Assembly (NCBI RefSeq): GCF_014635285.1
Contig: NZ_BMCR01000004.1
Span: forward strand, 124,001 to 188,000
DNA: 64,000 nt
From: Stappia taiwanensis
Lineage (GTDB): Bacteria > Pseudomonadota > Alphaproteobacteria > Rhizobiales > Stappiaceae
Direction of reading: 5' to 3'
Below are positions 34,493 to 42,457 of the stretch, piece after piece (the stretch's first letter is position 1; each line of letters opens with the position of its first letter). The notes below the pieces were generated by a model that made no database searches, was not told where the DNA came from, and saw nothing but the letters and a program-made list of their open reading frames with translations. Made by a program: the position numbers and the translations under genes.

Positions 34493-34906
34493 TCAGCTCC
34501 CGGTGAAGGTCAGGGCGCCGGCGGATTCCAGCGCGATGTCATAGGTCACTTCGCCATCGTGATCGCCGGCGTAGTCCAGCGTGACGATCTGGAACGGCCC
34601 GGCGATGGTGCCGAAGTCGGGGATCACCACCTGCCAGTCACGGATCAGCCCGTCGAAGAAGAGGCCCCGCACGCTGGCGTCCGCCGCGCTGTCGCGAAAG
34701 ATCCCCGCGCCGGAGATGCTGGCGCTGCGGGTGCCGGCACCGGCCAGCAGCTCGCGCCAGCGCCCGGCGCTGTCCGCATCGGTGATATCGACGCTCGCCG
34801 CGTTGAGGGCGATGCGCCGGGCGCGCAAACCCGCGACGGTGACGAACCCGCCGATCCCGTCGCTGTCGCATTTCAACAACAAGTCCTTGCCTGCCTGGGC
34901 AGCCAT
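34493..34906 (-). CDS. GTA major tail tube protein (g9, TP901-1 type)
   Basis: 137 residues of beta-rich tail-tube protein. It opens MAAQAGKDLLLKCD and contains TVAGLRARRIALNAASVDITDADSAGRWRELL and VTYDIALESAGALTF. These are the conserved parts of the TP901-1 type phage/GTA major tail protein. It polymerises into the tail tube. Separated from g8 by 49 bases. Confidence 0.94.
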   Translation of the reverse strand: MAAQAGKDLLLKCDSDGIGGFVTVAGLRARRIALNAASVDITDADSAGRWRELLAGAGTRSASISGAGIFRDSAADASVRGLFFDGLIRDWQVVIPDFGTIAGPFQIVTLDYAGDHDGEVTYDIALESAGALTFTGS

Positions 34907-34955
34907 GAGACACTCCCTCGGTTTGTGATGGTGAGGTTGGGTGCCGCCGCGCCGG

Positions 34956-35363
34956 TCAGGCGAGCGGTTCGGTGACGATCCGCACGCTCAGCCGGCCGCG
35001 CCAGGTACGCCCGTTGCGCAGCCGCTCGCTGCGCGACACCGGATCGGCGATATGGATCAGCCGGTGACCGACAAGATGCGCCGCCAGCGTCGGCAGGGCG
35101 GCCTCAATCGCATCGAGGATCGCCGCCACCTCGCCGCGCGCCGGCCGGCGCGACAGCACGTGAATGTCGACCGCATGGCGCTCGCCCTCGCCGCGCTCCG
35201 CCGTCAGCAGCCGGGTTTCCACCGCTCCCAGTTCGACGAAGGGATGGGGACAGCCGCGCGGCGCGCCGTCATGGATGCGCGGCCCGCCAATGAGGGCCAG
35301 CAGCGCCGGATCGGCGGCCAGACCTGCAACGATGGCCCCGCGCAGGGCCGCTTGTCCGCTCAT
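34956..35363 (-). CDS. GTA tail terminator/completion protein, DUF3168 (g8)
   Basis: 135 residues, DUF3168. The ATG at 35363 overlaps the g7 stop by 4 bases, which fixes the start; the open frame runs further upstream but is not coding there. Segments LRGAIVAGLAADPALLALIGGPRIHDGAP, HPFVELGAVETR and HAVDIHVLSRR are typical. It caps the tail at the head-tail joint. Confidence 0.93.
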   Translation of the reverse strand: MSGQAALRGAIVAGLAADPALLALIGGPRIHDGAPRGCPHPFVELGAVETRLLTAERGEGERHAVDIHVLSRRPARGEVAAILDAIEAALPTLAAHLVGHRLIHIADPVSRSERLRNGRTWRGRLSVRIVTEPLA

Positions 35364-35686
35364 CGGCCGTCCTCCTCGACAAGGCAGGTGATGTAGCCTG
35401 CGCGCCGGTCGCTGTCGTCGACTGCCAGGATGCGGAACACCCGCGCGTCCTCCACCAGCCGCCAACCGCCGGTGATGCGCCCATCGGCACGCAGCCGCGC
35501 CCGGTGGGTGGCGATGCCGTCGAGCCGCTCCGCCTGCCAGCGCTCGGCAAGGCTGGCCGGCGCCAGCGCAACGAACACAGGTCCCATGTCGGCGAAGACG
35601 AGTTCCGCCTCGCCATCCGCCGCCTCGATCCGGTCCGGCCGCTCCAACCGCATTGCCCGGTCGAGCGCCCCGATCCGCCCGCTCAC
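35360..35686 (-). CDS. GTA head-tail adaptor (g7)
   Basis: 108 residues. The GTG at 35686 is chosen because it overlaps the g6 stop (GTGA) and has GGAG 8 bases upstream; the longer open frame is non-coding at its start. IGALDRAMRLERPDRI at the N-terminus and VFRILAVDDSDRRAGYITCLVEE at the C-terminus match phage head-tail joining/adaptor proteins. Confidence 0.9.
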   Translation of the reverse strand: MSGRIGALDRAMRLERPDRIEAADGEAELVFADMGPVFVALAPASLAERWQAERLDGIATHRARLRADGRITGGWRLVEDARVFRILAVDDSDRRAGYITCLVEEDGR

Positions 35687-36252
35687 AGTCGCAAGCTCCG
35701 GTAGCGGCCCAGCAGCGCGTCGAGCCCGGCGGGAACGGCGGCCATCGCCGTTTCCACCCCAAGCGCGCGATGCTCGAACCAATGGGCGGTCAGAAGCAGC
35801 ACCGCCTGCACCAGCACCGGCGGAACCGCGCTGGCATCCGCGCCATAGCCGGCGGTAAAATCCACCTCGATGCCGTTGAACCCGTCGAGCGGGCCCGGCG
35901 CACCGGCGGCCACCTTGAGACGCGGCGCGCCCGAGGCGCCGTCAAGGCGCAAGGACGCGGGCGCCACCGCGACCGGGGCCCCGTCGCCGGCGAACACCAA
36001 AACGCTTTCCACCGAGGCGACCGGCGCCACCGGCAGGTAAATGACCCGGCCCGGCGGCCAGTCGTCCAGATAGTAGCGCCAGCCCTGGGTGATCAGCGCC
36101 CGGCGGGTCACGCTTTCCACATGCGCCCTTGCCGTGCGGATCAGCCGGGCGATCAGCCCGTCTTCCGCCGTCGAGGTCAGCCGCAGGTGCTGGCGCGCCT
36201 CCTCCACGCTCACCGGCTCGGCGGCCGGCTGCGTCGTCACGATCGCGGTCAT
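35683..36252 (-). CDS. GTA head-tail connector, phage gp6/phiE125 gp8-like (g6)
   Basis: 189 residues. The ATG at 36252 follows AAAGGA by 6 bases. PVSVEEARQHLRLTSTAEDGLIARLIRTARAHVESVTRRALITQ is the conserved helical N-terminal part of the head-tail connector family; a beta-rich middle (VDFTAGYGADASAVPPVL) follows. Sits between capsid (g5) and adaptor (g7). Confidence 0.93.
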   Translation of the reverse strand: MTAIVTTQPAAEPVSVEEARQHLRLTSTAEDGLIARLIRTARAHVESVTRRALITQGWRYYLDDWPPGRVIYLPVAPVASVESVLVFAGDGAPVAVAPASLRLDGASGAPRLKVAAGAPGPLDGFNGIEVDFTAGYGADASAVPPVLVQAVLLLTAHWFEHRALGVETAMAAVPAGLDALLGRYRSLRL

Positions 36253-36339
36253 GTCGGTCCTTTCCCCGCAAGGATCTGGGATCCGCCGCACGCGGGGGCG
36301 CGCACGGCGGATCGACCTCGTTCCGGTTCGGCTGAGCGA

Positions 36340-37632
36340 TCAGGCGGAGAAGGTCAGCAGCTTGATGGCGTCGAAATCCTGAACGCCGCCGCCGACCCGC
36401 TTGGTGGTGTAGAACAGCACGTAGGGCTTGGCCGAATAGGGATCGCGCAGGATGCGCACCCCCGTGCGGTCGACCACCAGATAGCCGCGCCGGAAGTCGC
36501 CGAAGGCGATGGCCGGGCTGTCGGCGGCAATGTCCGGCATGTCCTCCGCCTCGATCAGCGGGAAGCTCATCAGCGTCGCCGGGGCGCCGACGCTTGCCGG
36601 CGGCTGCCAGAGGTAGTTGCCATCCGCATCCTTCATCTTGCGCACCGCCGCTTGGGTGCGCCGGTTCATGACGAAATGGCCGTTCTGGCGGTAGCCGCTC
36701 TTCAGCGCATAGACGAGGTCGATCAGCACATCGCCGGCATCGCTCGCCGGGAACGCACCGGCGGTACCGGTCGAAACGGTGCCCAGATTGCCCCAGCTCC
36801 AGGCGGCTTCAGCGACGCGCGGATAGTCGAGCAGCCCGCGCGGCTTGTTGACCCCATCGCCGGTGACGAAGGCGGTGCCTTCCTGCGCGGCGAAGGCGGC
36901 CTCCACCTCCTCGGCGATCCAGGCATCCACATCCACCGCCGCATCCTCCAGCAGCGACGGGGTCGCCGCCGGCATGGCGTAGAGCTCCATGGTCGGGAAC
37001 GAGAGCTCGGCGAGCACCGGGGCGTCGGTCTGCGGCCGGGCCGCCGTTTCCGCCACCCAGCCCGACTGCGGCCCGTTGGTGGAGAACGGCTTGCGGAAGA
37101 CGCTGGAGGACACCTGGCGAATGCCGGCAATGGCGCGGATCGGCGAAATCGCGGTCAGCGCCCGCAGGATGCCGCTTTCCGTCTCCTCCGGCACCAGATA
37201 GCCGCCATCGGGATCGGAGCCGGTGGACATCGCCTTGCGCTCCAGATCGCGCAGCCGCTCGTCCTGCCCCTTGCGCATATAGGCGTCGAAGGCCTCCTTG
37301 TGTTCCCGGCCGGCGGCATTGCCGACGCTGCCACGGCCCGTCTCACCGGCGCTGCGGCCCGGACGCGCCGCCTTCAGCGCCAGATCGTCGAGCCGGCGCT
37401 GCTGCCGGTCGAGCTGGCGGTCGATGCGCTCCAGTTTCTCCGCCGTCAGCACATCGGTGCTGCCGCGCGCCTCGATCTCCGACAGGCGCTCGTCGTTGAC
37501 CTCGCGAAAGGCGGTGAAGGCGGTGCGCATCTCGTCGAGCTCGTCGCGCGGCGACAGCCCGGTCTCGCGGCCGGTCGCCGCCTTGGTTTCGGTCAGCGGC
37601 AGGGCATGAGACATGTGCGAAGGATGGGTCAT
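36340..37632 (-). CDS. GTA major capsid protein, HK97 fold (g5)
   Basis: 430 residues. The ATG at 37632 overlaps the protease stop by 4 bases (ATGA). The N-terminal about 120 residues form a charged coiled-coil delta/scaffold domain (DERLSEIEARGSTDVLTAEKLERIDRQLDRQQRRLDDL), normally removed by g4. The capsid domain follows, with GGYLVPEETESGILRAL, FRKPFSTNG and GVNKPRGLLDYPRV. Length is normal. Confidence 0.96.
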   Translation of the reverse strand: MTHPSHMSHALPLTETKAATGRETGLSPRDELDEMRTAFTAFREVNDERLSEIEARGSTDVLTAEKLERIDRQLDRQQRRLDDLALKAARPGRSAGETGRGSVGNAAGREHKEAFDAYMRKGQDERLRDLERKAMSTGSDPDGGYLVPEETESGILRALTAISPIRAIAGIRQVSSSVFRKPFSTNGPQSGWVAETAARPQTDAPVLAELSFPTMELYAMPAATPSLLEDAAVDVDAWIAEEVEAAFAAQEGTAFVTGDGVNKPRGLLDYPRVAEAAWSWGNLGTVSTGTAGAFPASDAGDVLIDLVYALKSGYRQNGHFVMNRRTQAAVRKMKDADGNYLWQPPASVGAPATLMSFPLIEAEDMPDIAADSPAIAFGDFRRGYLVVDRTGVRILRDPYSAKPYVLFYTTKRVGGGVQDFDAIKLLTFSA

Positions 37633-38144
37633 GAGGGGCGAAGGCTCCTGTGCTTGAGGGTCGGCTGGGCAAGGGGCCCGGGCGCGGCGAGACGGGCGCC
37701 CGGGTGTAGCGGGAAGGTGACGAGCGACACCTCCCAAAGGTCGATGTCATGCAGGCGGCGGATGCCGGTATGGGGATCGCGCCGGGCGCTTCTGGCGCGA
37801 AAGCCGATGGACAGCCCGTCGAGCGCACCAGCGGCAATCAGCACCGCCGCCTCCCGGCCAGTGGCGGTTCCGGTCAGAAGCCGCCCCTTGACGAACAGGC
37901 CGGTGCGGTCCTCGCGCATCTCCTCGAAGACGCCGATCGGCCGGGCCGGATCGTGCTGCCAGAGAAAGCGGATACCGGCCGGGCCGCGCTCGCGCAGGCT
38001 GCGGTGGAAGGCGCCGCGCATCACCAGATCGCCGGCATCGTCGAGGCTGCCGAACAGGCTGGCATAGCCGCTGACGACCGCGGTCGGCGGATGCACCGTC
38101 GGTGGGTGTGCCGGGTCCGGTCCAGCCAGGGGCGCGCCGCTCAC
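37629..38144 (-). CDS. GTA prohead protease, HK97 family (g4)
   Basis: 171 residues from a GTG at 38144 that overlaps the stop of the small ORF upstream (GTGA). SGYASLFGSLDDAGDLVMRGAF, FLWQHDPARPIGVF (His-containing), GALDGLSIGFRA (Ser) and DLWEVSLVTFPLHPGARL are the conserved segments of U35-type prohead proteases. It trims the capsid N-terminal domain during assembly. Confidence 0.94.
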   Translation of the reverse strand: MSGAPLAGPDPAHPPTVHPPTAVVSGYASLFGSLDDAGDLVMRGAFHRSLRERGPAGIRFLWQHDPARPIGVFEEMREDRTGLFVKGRLLTGTATGREAAVLIAAGALDGLSIGFRARSARRDPHTGIRRLHDIDLWEVSLVTFPLHPGARLAAPGPLAQPTLKHRSLRPS

Positions 38145-38272
38145 GCGCCCTGCCCGGCCTGCCGCGCCCGCCGCTGCAAGAGCCGGGTGAGCGCGACGGC
38201 GAAACGGGCAAAGACGGCGCGATGGCCGCGCGGGCGCGCGAGTCCGGTCGCAGCCGGTCGGTGATCGGCCAT
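38141..38272 (-). CDS. Small GTA-cluster ORF between g3.5 and g4, 43 aa
   Basis: A 43-residue basic peptide starting MADHRPAATGLARPRGHRAVFARF and ending LLQRRARQAGQGA. Translation is supported by GGGAG 7 bases before the ATG at 38272 and by a GTGA overlap of its stop with the g4 start. Without it, g4 would lack an obvious ribosome site. Not recognised; it may be a translational-coupling leader or a head-assembly peptide. Confidence 0.5.
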   Translation of the reverse strand: MADHRPAATGLARPRGHRAVFARFAVALTRLLQRRARQAGQGA

Positions 38273-38420
38273 GGTGGGTCTCCCTTCATGGTGGTCAGGT
38301 GGTGGGGGCGATCCTCGGGGCGGCAAAAGTTCAGGCCCGTCCGGGTTCGCAAACTGATTCAATTGCGGGGCAAACACGCTTGATCGTCAGGGGTTTGCAG
38401 CGTGTTCCCGATAAAGGGAT

Positions 38421-38621
38421 TCAGTCGTCGAAATCGCTGAACAGGCGGTTCAGCCGGGCAATCGCCTGGACGAAATCGTCAAAGCGGCGGTTGGAGCGGA
38501 TCATCTCCCGCACGGTCCAGACCAGAAGGCTGCTCACCGTGCCGGCCCAGAGGAACAGCACCAGATGGGCCAGATCCCCCCGGGCGCCGATCATCTGCGC
38601 CAGCGGCGTCAGCGTCTCCAT
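38421..38621 (-). CDS. GTA small membrane protein between portal and protease (g3.5-like)
   Basis: 66 residues from the ATG at 38621, which overlaps the portal stop (ATGA). One TM helix (HLVLFLWAGTVSSLLVWTV) is followed by a charged helix (IRSNRRFDDFVQAIARLNRLFSDFDD). Its place between g3 and g4 matches the RcGTA g3.5 head-formation gene; sequence identity was not checked. Confidence 0.72.
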   Translation of the reverse strand: METLTPLAQMIGARGDLAHLVLFLWAGTVSSLLVWTVREMIRSNRRFDDFVQAIARLNRLFSDFDD

Positions 38622-39856
38622 CACCCCGCCCCCGGGGTTGAGGTGTCGCCGCCGCCCTCGACGCTCCCCTCGGGAGGCAGATCGGGCGGCAGGTCGGCGC
38701 CATAGCCGACCGCCACCCGCTTTTCCGAAGCGCTGAGGAAATCCGCCGCGCCGACCCGGCGCCACAGCGCCTCGCGCTCGCTCGACAGGGCCTCGACCCG
38801 GTCCGCATCCGGCCTCAGCCGCAAACCCGTCCCCTCCGCCGGGCCGAGCCAGCGCGCCAGCGCCTCGGCCACCCGGCCGGCAAGCGGCAGCACGGTCTGG
38901 CGCCAGAAGGCGCGGTTGGCCTCCTGGAAATTGGCGTACGTGTTGTCGCCGGGGATGCCGAGCAGCATCGGCGGCACGCCAAAGGCGAGCGCGATCTCCC
39001 GCGCCGCCTGGTTCTTGGCGGCGATGAAATCCATGTCCCTCGGGGTAAAGCCCATCGGCTTCCAGTCGAGCCCGCCTTCCAAAAGCAGCGGCCGGCCGGC
39101 ATTGCGCGGCCCCTGATAGCCCTCCTCCAGCTCCTTCTTCAGCCGGTCGAACTGCTCGTCGGAGAGATTGCCCCCCTCCGCCCCGCCATAGACCAGCGCG
39201 CCGGAGGGCCTTGCCGCATTGTCGAGCAGCGCCTTGTTCCAGGCGCCGGCGGCGTTGTGCAGGTCAAGACTCACCTGCGCCGCCTCGATGGGGGCGAAGC
39301 CGTAGTGATCGTTGAGCGGATGAAACACCTTGAGATGCAGGACGGTGGGCCGGCCATCGGCCTCGCTGGGGCCAAGCCGCACCGTGCGCCCGGCCACCGA
39401 ATAGTCGAACGCCTCCGGCCAACCATCGCTGCCCAGCACCACCTTCACCCGGTCGGGCCGCAGGGTGTGGAGTTCGCGCGCCGCCCCGTCGATCAGCACC
39501 CGCTCCAGATAGGCGTTGCCGGCCACCAGCAGGTGGCCATACACCTCCTCCAGCAGCGCGGTGCCGGAGGCCATCGGGCTTGGCCGCGCCAGAAGGTCGA
39601 GCAGCGGATGCCGGTCGAGCTCCCGGTCCTCCTCATAGAGCACCAGCGGCACGCTGGCGGCGGCCTCGGAGATCATCCGCACCGCCCGGTGCACCACCGG
39701 ATTGCGCGCATAGCCCTCGCGGGCGAGCGCTGCATAATCGCGCGGCGTCCACACCGGCCGGCCGGCGGCATGGAAGGCCAGCAACGCCCCGGCGCGCGAG
39801 GCCTTGACCTCGCCGGGCGTATGCAAAAGTGATTCAAGCATGGATTTCAAGCCCAT
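38621..39856 (-). CDS. GTA portal protein, HK97 family (g3)
   Basis: 411 residues. RNPVVHRAVRMISEAAASVPLVLYEE, HPLLDLLARPSPMASGTALLEEVYGHLLVAGNAYLE and AFGVPPMLLGIPGDNTYANFQEANRAFWRQTVLPL are the classical portal segments. It forms the ring through which DNA enters and leaves the head. AAGGA lies 5 bases before the ATG. An 81-base gap separates it from the terminase stop. Confidence 0.96.
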   Translation of the reverse strand: MGLKSMLESLLHTPGEVKASRAGALLAFHAAGRPVWTPRDYAALAREGYARNPVVHRAVRMISEAAASVPLVLYEEDRELDRHPLLDLLARPSPMASGTALLEEVYGHLLVAGNAYLERVLIDGAARELHTLRPDRVKVVLGSDGWPEAFDYSVAGRTVRLGPSEADGRPTVLHLKVFHPLNDHYGFAPIEAAQVSLDLHNAAGAWNKALLDNAARPSGALVYGGAEGGNLSDEQFDRLKKELEEGYQGPRNAGRPLLLEGGLDWKPMGFTPRDMDFIAAKNQAAREIALAFGVPPMLLGIPGDNTYANFQEANRAFWRQTVLPLAGRVAEALARWLGPAEGTGLRLRPDADRVEALSSEREALWRRVGAADFLSASEKRVAVGYGADLPPDLPPEGSVEGGGDTSTPGAG

Positions 39857-39937
39857 GATATCCTTGGCCTTTCCCTTGAAATCTGAGAAACGGATTCAGT
39901 CGCTTGAGCGGCTGATTCAACGCCTTGCAAGAGTGGA

Positions 39938-41269
39938 TCAGATCCGACGCAGGCGGGGCATCGGCGTGTCCTTCAGCGCCAGTTCGCTGATGGCGTAGAC
40001 CAGCGCGTCGAGCCGGTCCGGCGAGCGGCCGCTGGACAGGCCGTCGCTGGTGAAATCGGTCATTTCGTCTTCCAGCGCCGGCAGGGCGCCCACGTGGCGC
40101 ACCCGCCCCTGTTCGTAGAGCAGCGCCACCGGTTCGGCCCTGAGCCACTTGCCGCGCCGGGCGCGCACCGCCCGCACCGGCACGGAAGGATCGACCCCGG
40201 CGATCATGCCGGTGACCATCTCGCCGCCCTGGTTGACCTCGGCGACGAGGCAATCGGCCTCCGCCTCGTGCCAGGCGCGCACCGCCGCCCGGGCCCAGGC
40301 GCCGGGGGTGGCGCGGGCAAGGCTGCGGTCGGCCAGCACATAGACGATGCCGGTGGCGGCGATGCCGGCGACGATCAGCCCGCAGGCATCGGAGTTGCGG
40401 CCCGAGGTCGCCGGCGGGTCGAGCGCGACCACCACCCGCACCAGCTCCGGCGCCTCCTCCACCCGGCAGGCTTCCAGCCCGTCGCGGCTCCACATGGCCC
40501 CTTCGCGCTGTTCCACCAGTTCGCCGTCGAGTTCCTGCCGCGCCAGCCGGGTGCCGGCGTAGCGCTTGCGGATGGCGGCGACGAAACCGGCGGCCAGATG
40601 AGCGGCATTGGCTTCCGTCGCCGCGCCCACCACCCGGGTGGCCGGGTCGGCGATGATCCGTTTCAGCAACGGTATCGGGCGCGGTGTGGTGGTGACGAGC
40701 TGGCGCGGGGATGCGCCAAGCCTCAGGCTGAATTGCAGCATGTCCCAGGTCTCCTGCGGGTGGCGCCACTTGGCGAGTTCATCGCACCAGGCAAGCGCGA
40801 ATTGGGGCCCGCGCAGCGCATCCGGGTCCTCGGAGGAGAACACCTGCGCCACCGCCCCGTTGGGCCATTCCAGACGCCGCCGCGAGGGTTGCCAGGTGGG
40901 CCGCTCGCCGGTCGGGTGCACCGCCAGCAGGCCGGACACCCCCTCGATCATCACCTCGCGCACATCGGCATGGGTTTCGCCGACAAGGGCGATGCGGCCG
41001 CCGTCCGGGTTCGCCCCGCGCCGGGCGCTGCCGACGGTCGCCCGCAGCCACTCGGCGCCGGCCCGGGTCTTGCCGGCACCGCGCCCGCCCATCAGCAGCC
41101 AGCAGCGCCAATCGCCCTGCGGCGGCAACTGATGGGGGTGGGCCCACAGCGCCCAGTCATGGCGCAGGAAGGTCAGCGCCTCCCGGTCAAGCCCGGCCAG
41201 AAACTCCGGCAGCGCGCCCCTGGCGGCACAGGCGATCAAGCCGGTCCGCAAGCTCCTGTCTGAGCGCAT
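39938..41269 (-). CDS. GTA terminase large subunit (g2)
   Basis: 443 residues. The ATPase domain has Walker A GGRGAGKT (61-68) and Walker B ending WCDE (D163, E164). The RNase-H-like nuclease has VVVALDPPATSG, VAEVNQGGEM and DRLDALVYAI, which supply the acidic residues. It packages host DNA into GTA heads. Overlaps g1 by 83 bases. No sign of inactivation. Confidence 0.96.
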   Translation of the reverse strand: MRSDRSLRTGLIACAARGALPEFLAGLDREALTFLRHDWALWAHPHQLPPQGDWRCWLLMGGRGAGKTRAGAEWLRATVGSARRGANPDGGRIALVGETHADVREVMIEGVSGLLAVHPTGERPTWQPSRRRLEWPNGAVAQVFSSEDPDALRGPQFALAWCDELAKWRHPQETWDMLQFSLRLGASPRQLVTTTPRPIPLLKRIIADPATRVVGAATEANAAHLAAGFVAAIRKRYAGTRLARQELDGELVEQREGAMWSRDGLEACRVEEAPELVRVVVALDPPATSGRNSDACGLIVAGIAATGIVYVLADRSLARATPGAWARAAVRAWHEAEADCLVAEVNQGGEMVTGMIAGVDPSVPVRAVRARRGKWLRAEPVALLYEQGRVRHVGALPALEDEMTDFTSDGLSSGRSPDRLDALVYAISELALKDTPMPRLRRI

Positions 41270-41861
41270 CCTCGTCCTTTCCGGATGGTTCCAGGTCCTT
41301 GATGCCGGCCCGCAGCTCGATCAGGATGTCGAGGGTCTTGGCGAGACTGCCGAGGGTGCGGGCATTGCGTTCCACATGACCGGCGGCCTCACCGCCCTTC
41401 AGCGCGGCACCGGCCGCCGCCTCGCCGCGAAGCTGGCTTTCCACCGCCGCGATCTGGATTTCGAACGCCCGGGTCAGCCGGGCAACCATGCGGGCAACAC
41501 CCCGGGTGTCCCCGGCCTCGATCAGGTCCCGCACCGCGCCGTGTCGCACCCAGCCATCGGCCCGGGCGCGGCGTGCCACCGTCGCCTGTGTCACCTCCAT
41601 CATCTCGGCGATGACCGCGACGTGGAGCTGGTCCTGTTCGAACAAGCGGCGGGCCGCCGCCCAGCCCTCGGCGGTCAGATGCACCGGCCGCTTGCGCCCC
41701 GGCGGCTTTCCTTTTGCCTGCGGGGTGGGCGGCGGCGGGTCAGACGGCTGCAGCCTCGATGCCGCTCCGGTCTTCGCTTCCGCTTCCCTGCCCCTGTCAG
41801 TCCTGCCCTCTCCGCCCCCGGGCTTCCGGCAAGGGCGGCCAGCGGCCTCTTCCTCAGCCAT
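41187..41861 (-). CDS. GTA small terminase-like protein (g1)
   Basis: 224 residues from the ATG at 41861, chosen for AGGGAG 5 bases upstream; in-frame ATGs at 41888 and 41936 have weaker sites. The N-terminus is disordered and charged. A helix-turn-helix segment (AVIAEMMEVTQATVARRARADGWVR) and a long helical oligomerisation region follow, as in phage TerS. First structural gene of the cluster. GTA TerS proteins are thought to have lost sequence-specific packaging, which cannot be tested here. Confidence 0.85.
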   Translation of the reverse strand: MAEEEAAGRPCRKPGGGEGRTDRGREAEAKTGAASRLQPSDPPPPTPQAKGKPPGRKRPVHLTAEGWAAARRLFEQDQLHVAVIAEMMEVTQATVARRARADGWVRHGAVRDLIEAGDTRGVARMVARLTRAFEIQIAAVESQLRGEAAAGAALKGGEAAGHVERNARTLGSLAKTLDILIELRAGIKDLEPSGKDEDALRQELADRLDRLCRQGRAAGVSGRA

Positions 41862-41936
41862 GCGCGCTCCCTCCGTTTCGGATTTCATGTCAGCATGCGC
41901 CCTGCCCGACCCGCCGTGCCGCTGGCGAACGGGCAC

Positions 41937-41964
41937 AAAAAAACGCGCCGGGCTGCGGCGCGTT
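41937..41964 (-). terminator. Intrinsic terminator T2 in the GTA leader
   Basis: Perfect 9-bp stem AACGCGCCG/CGGCGCGTT with a 5-base loop. In the minus direction it runs into seven consecutive T residues. It lies 76 bases upstream of the g1 start codon and in the direction of GTA transcription. Confidence 0.85.
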
Positions 41965-42026
41965 CGGGCAGGTCTCTGTCAGTGTCCTTGTCGGGCCTTT
42001 GCCCCTTTGCTCGCCGGATCGACATG

Positions 42027-42054
42027 AAAAAACCCGGGGTGCAACGCCCGGGTT
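42027..42054 (-). terminator. Intrinsic terminator T1 in the GTA leader
   Basis: 8-bp perfect stem AACCCGGG/CCCGGGTT with an 8-base loop, followed in the minus direction by six T residues. First of two tandem terminators between the GTA promoter and g1. The plus-strand side resembles a tRNA T-loop by chance only. Confidence 0.82.
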
Positions 42055-42156
42055 CGAAAAATCTGCTCTGAATGATCCGTTCCAGGCCGCGTCCACCGCG
42101 ACCAGCATCGGCGCCCTTAACACCGGCGCCGGACGCAATTCTTCGACCATGACCAA

Positions 42157-42185
42157 ACCCTAGCCGATCACCGTCACGCTGTCAA
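42157..42185 (-). promoter_or_regulatory. Sigma70-type promoter of the GTA cluster
   Basis: On the minus strand TTGACA (42185-42180) and TAGGGT (42162-42157) are separated by 17 bases, with AT-rich sequence (GAAAATATTC) directly upstream. Predicted start of transcription near 42150. It is the only strong promoter seen between ycgN and g1. Confidence 0.72.
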
Positions 42186-42189
42186 GAAT

Positions 42190-42211
42190 ATTTTCCTAGG
42201 ATTTTTATCCT
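42190..42211. repeat. 22-bp direct repeat, left copy
   Basis: Identical to 42882-42903; central part CCTAGGATTTTTATCC. This copy sits 5 bases upstream of the GTA -35 box and contains a TAGG-N8-CCTA palindrome. Confidence 0.9.
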
Positions 42212-42212
42212 A
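42197..42212. promoter_or_regulatory. Palindrome TAGG-(A/T)8-CCTA upstream of the GTA promoter, candidate GafY-type operator
   Basis: Half sites TAGG (42197-42200) and CCTA (42209-42212) flank eight A/T bases. Its centre is about 54 bases before the predicted start of transcription, a usual activator position. The same arrangement occurs upstream of the DnaA-like/DUF6456 gene pair at 57162-57177. Confidence 0.55.
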
Positions 42213-42457
42213 TAATATTTCAGTCATCAGCCATGATGGTTGGCCTCATCACTAATAGTGCTCCCCTCTCAACTTCCAGAACTCTTATCCACTCCGCCGC
42301 CCTCTCAAAAACAATAAATATTTTATCACAATAAACACATCTACGAGACTTGGGTTTTGGAGCTGATTAAACTCCTCCTACAGCCACCGTAACAGATTAC
42401 CCCCCCAAAAACCTGATCCTATATTTCAGGTATAAATCTATATTTAGATAGCCAACC

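Larger units (their letters stand above)
41937..42150 (-). ncRNA. GTA leader transcript / candidate small RNA ending in tandem terminators
   Basis: A promoter at 42157-42185 predicts a transcript starting near 42150. It would end at terminator T1 (about 124 nt) or T2 (about 214 nt) unless RNA polymerase is made resistant. It contains strong local hairpins (GCGCC/GGCGC repeats near 42100-42130). An 88-codon frame from 42156 runs through both terminators without a stop but has no recognisable protein features. It may be a free small RNA, an attenuator or an anti-termination leader. Confidence 0.5.

Noticed and set aside
42047-42064. tRNA-like T-loop sequence (GGTTCGA)
   Set aside because: No acceptor stem, anticodon arm or CCA context; the bases are one arm of intrinsic terminator T1.
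41890-42156. 88-residue frame in the GTA leader
   Set aside because: Runs through two terminators, has no ribosome site at a normal distance from the predicted transcript start, and looks non-protein; kept only as a note in the leader entry.
42287-42295. Near-match to a DnaA box (TTATCCAC) in the AT-rich island
   Set aside because: Single imperfect copy, no cluster; not evidence for an origin.
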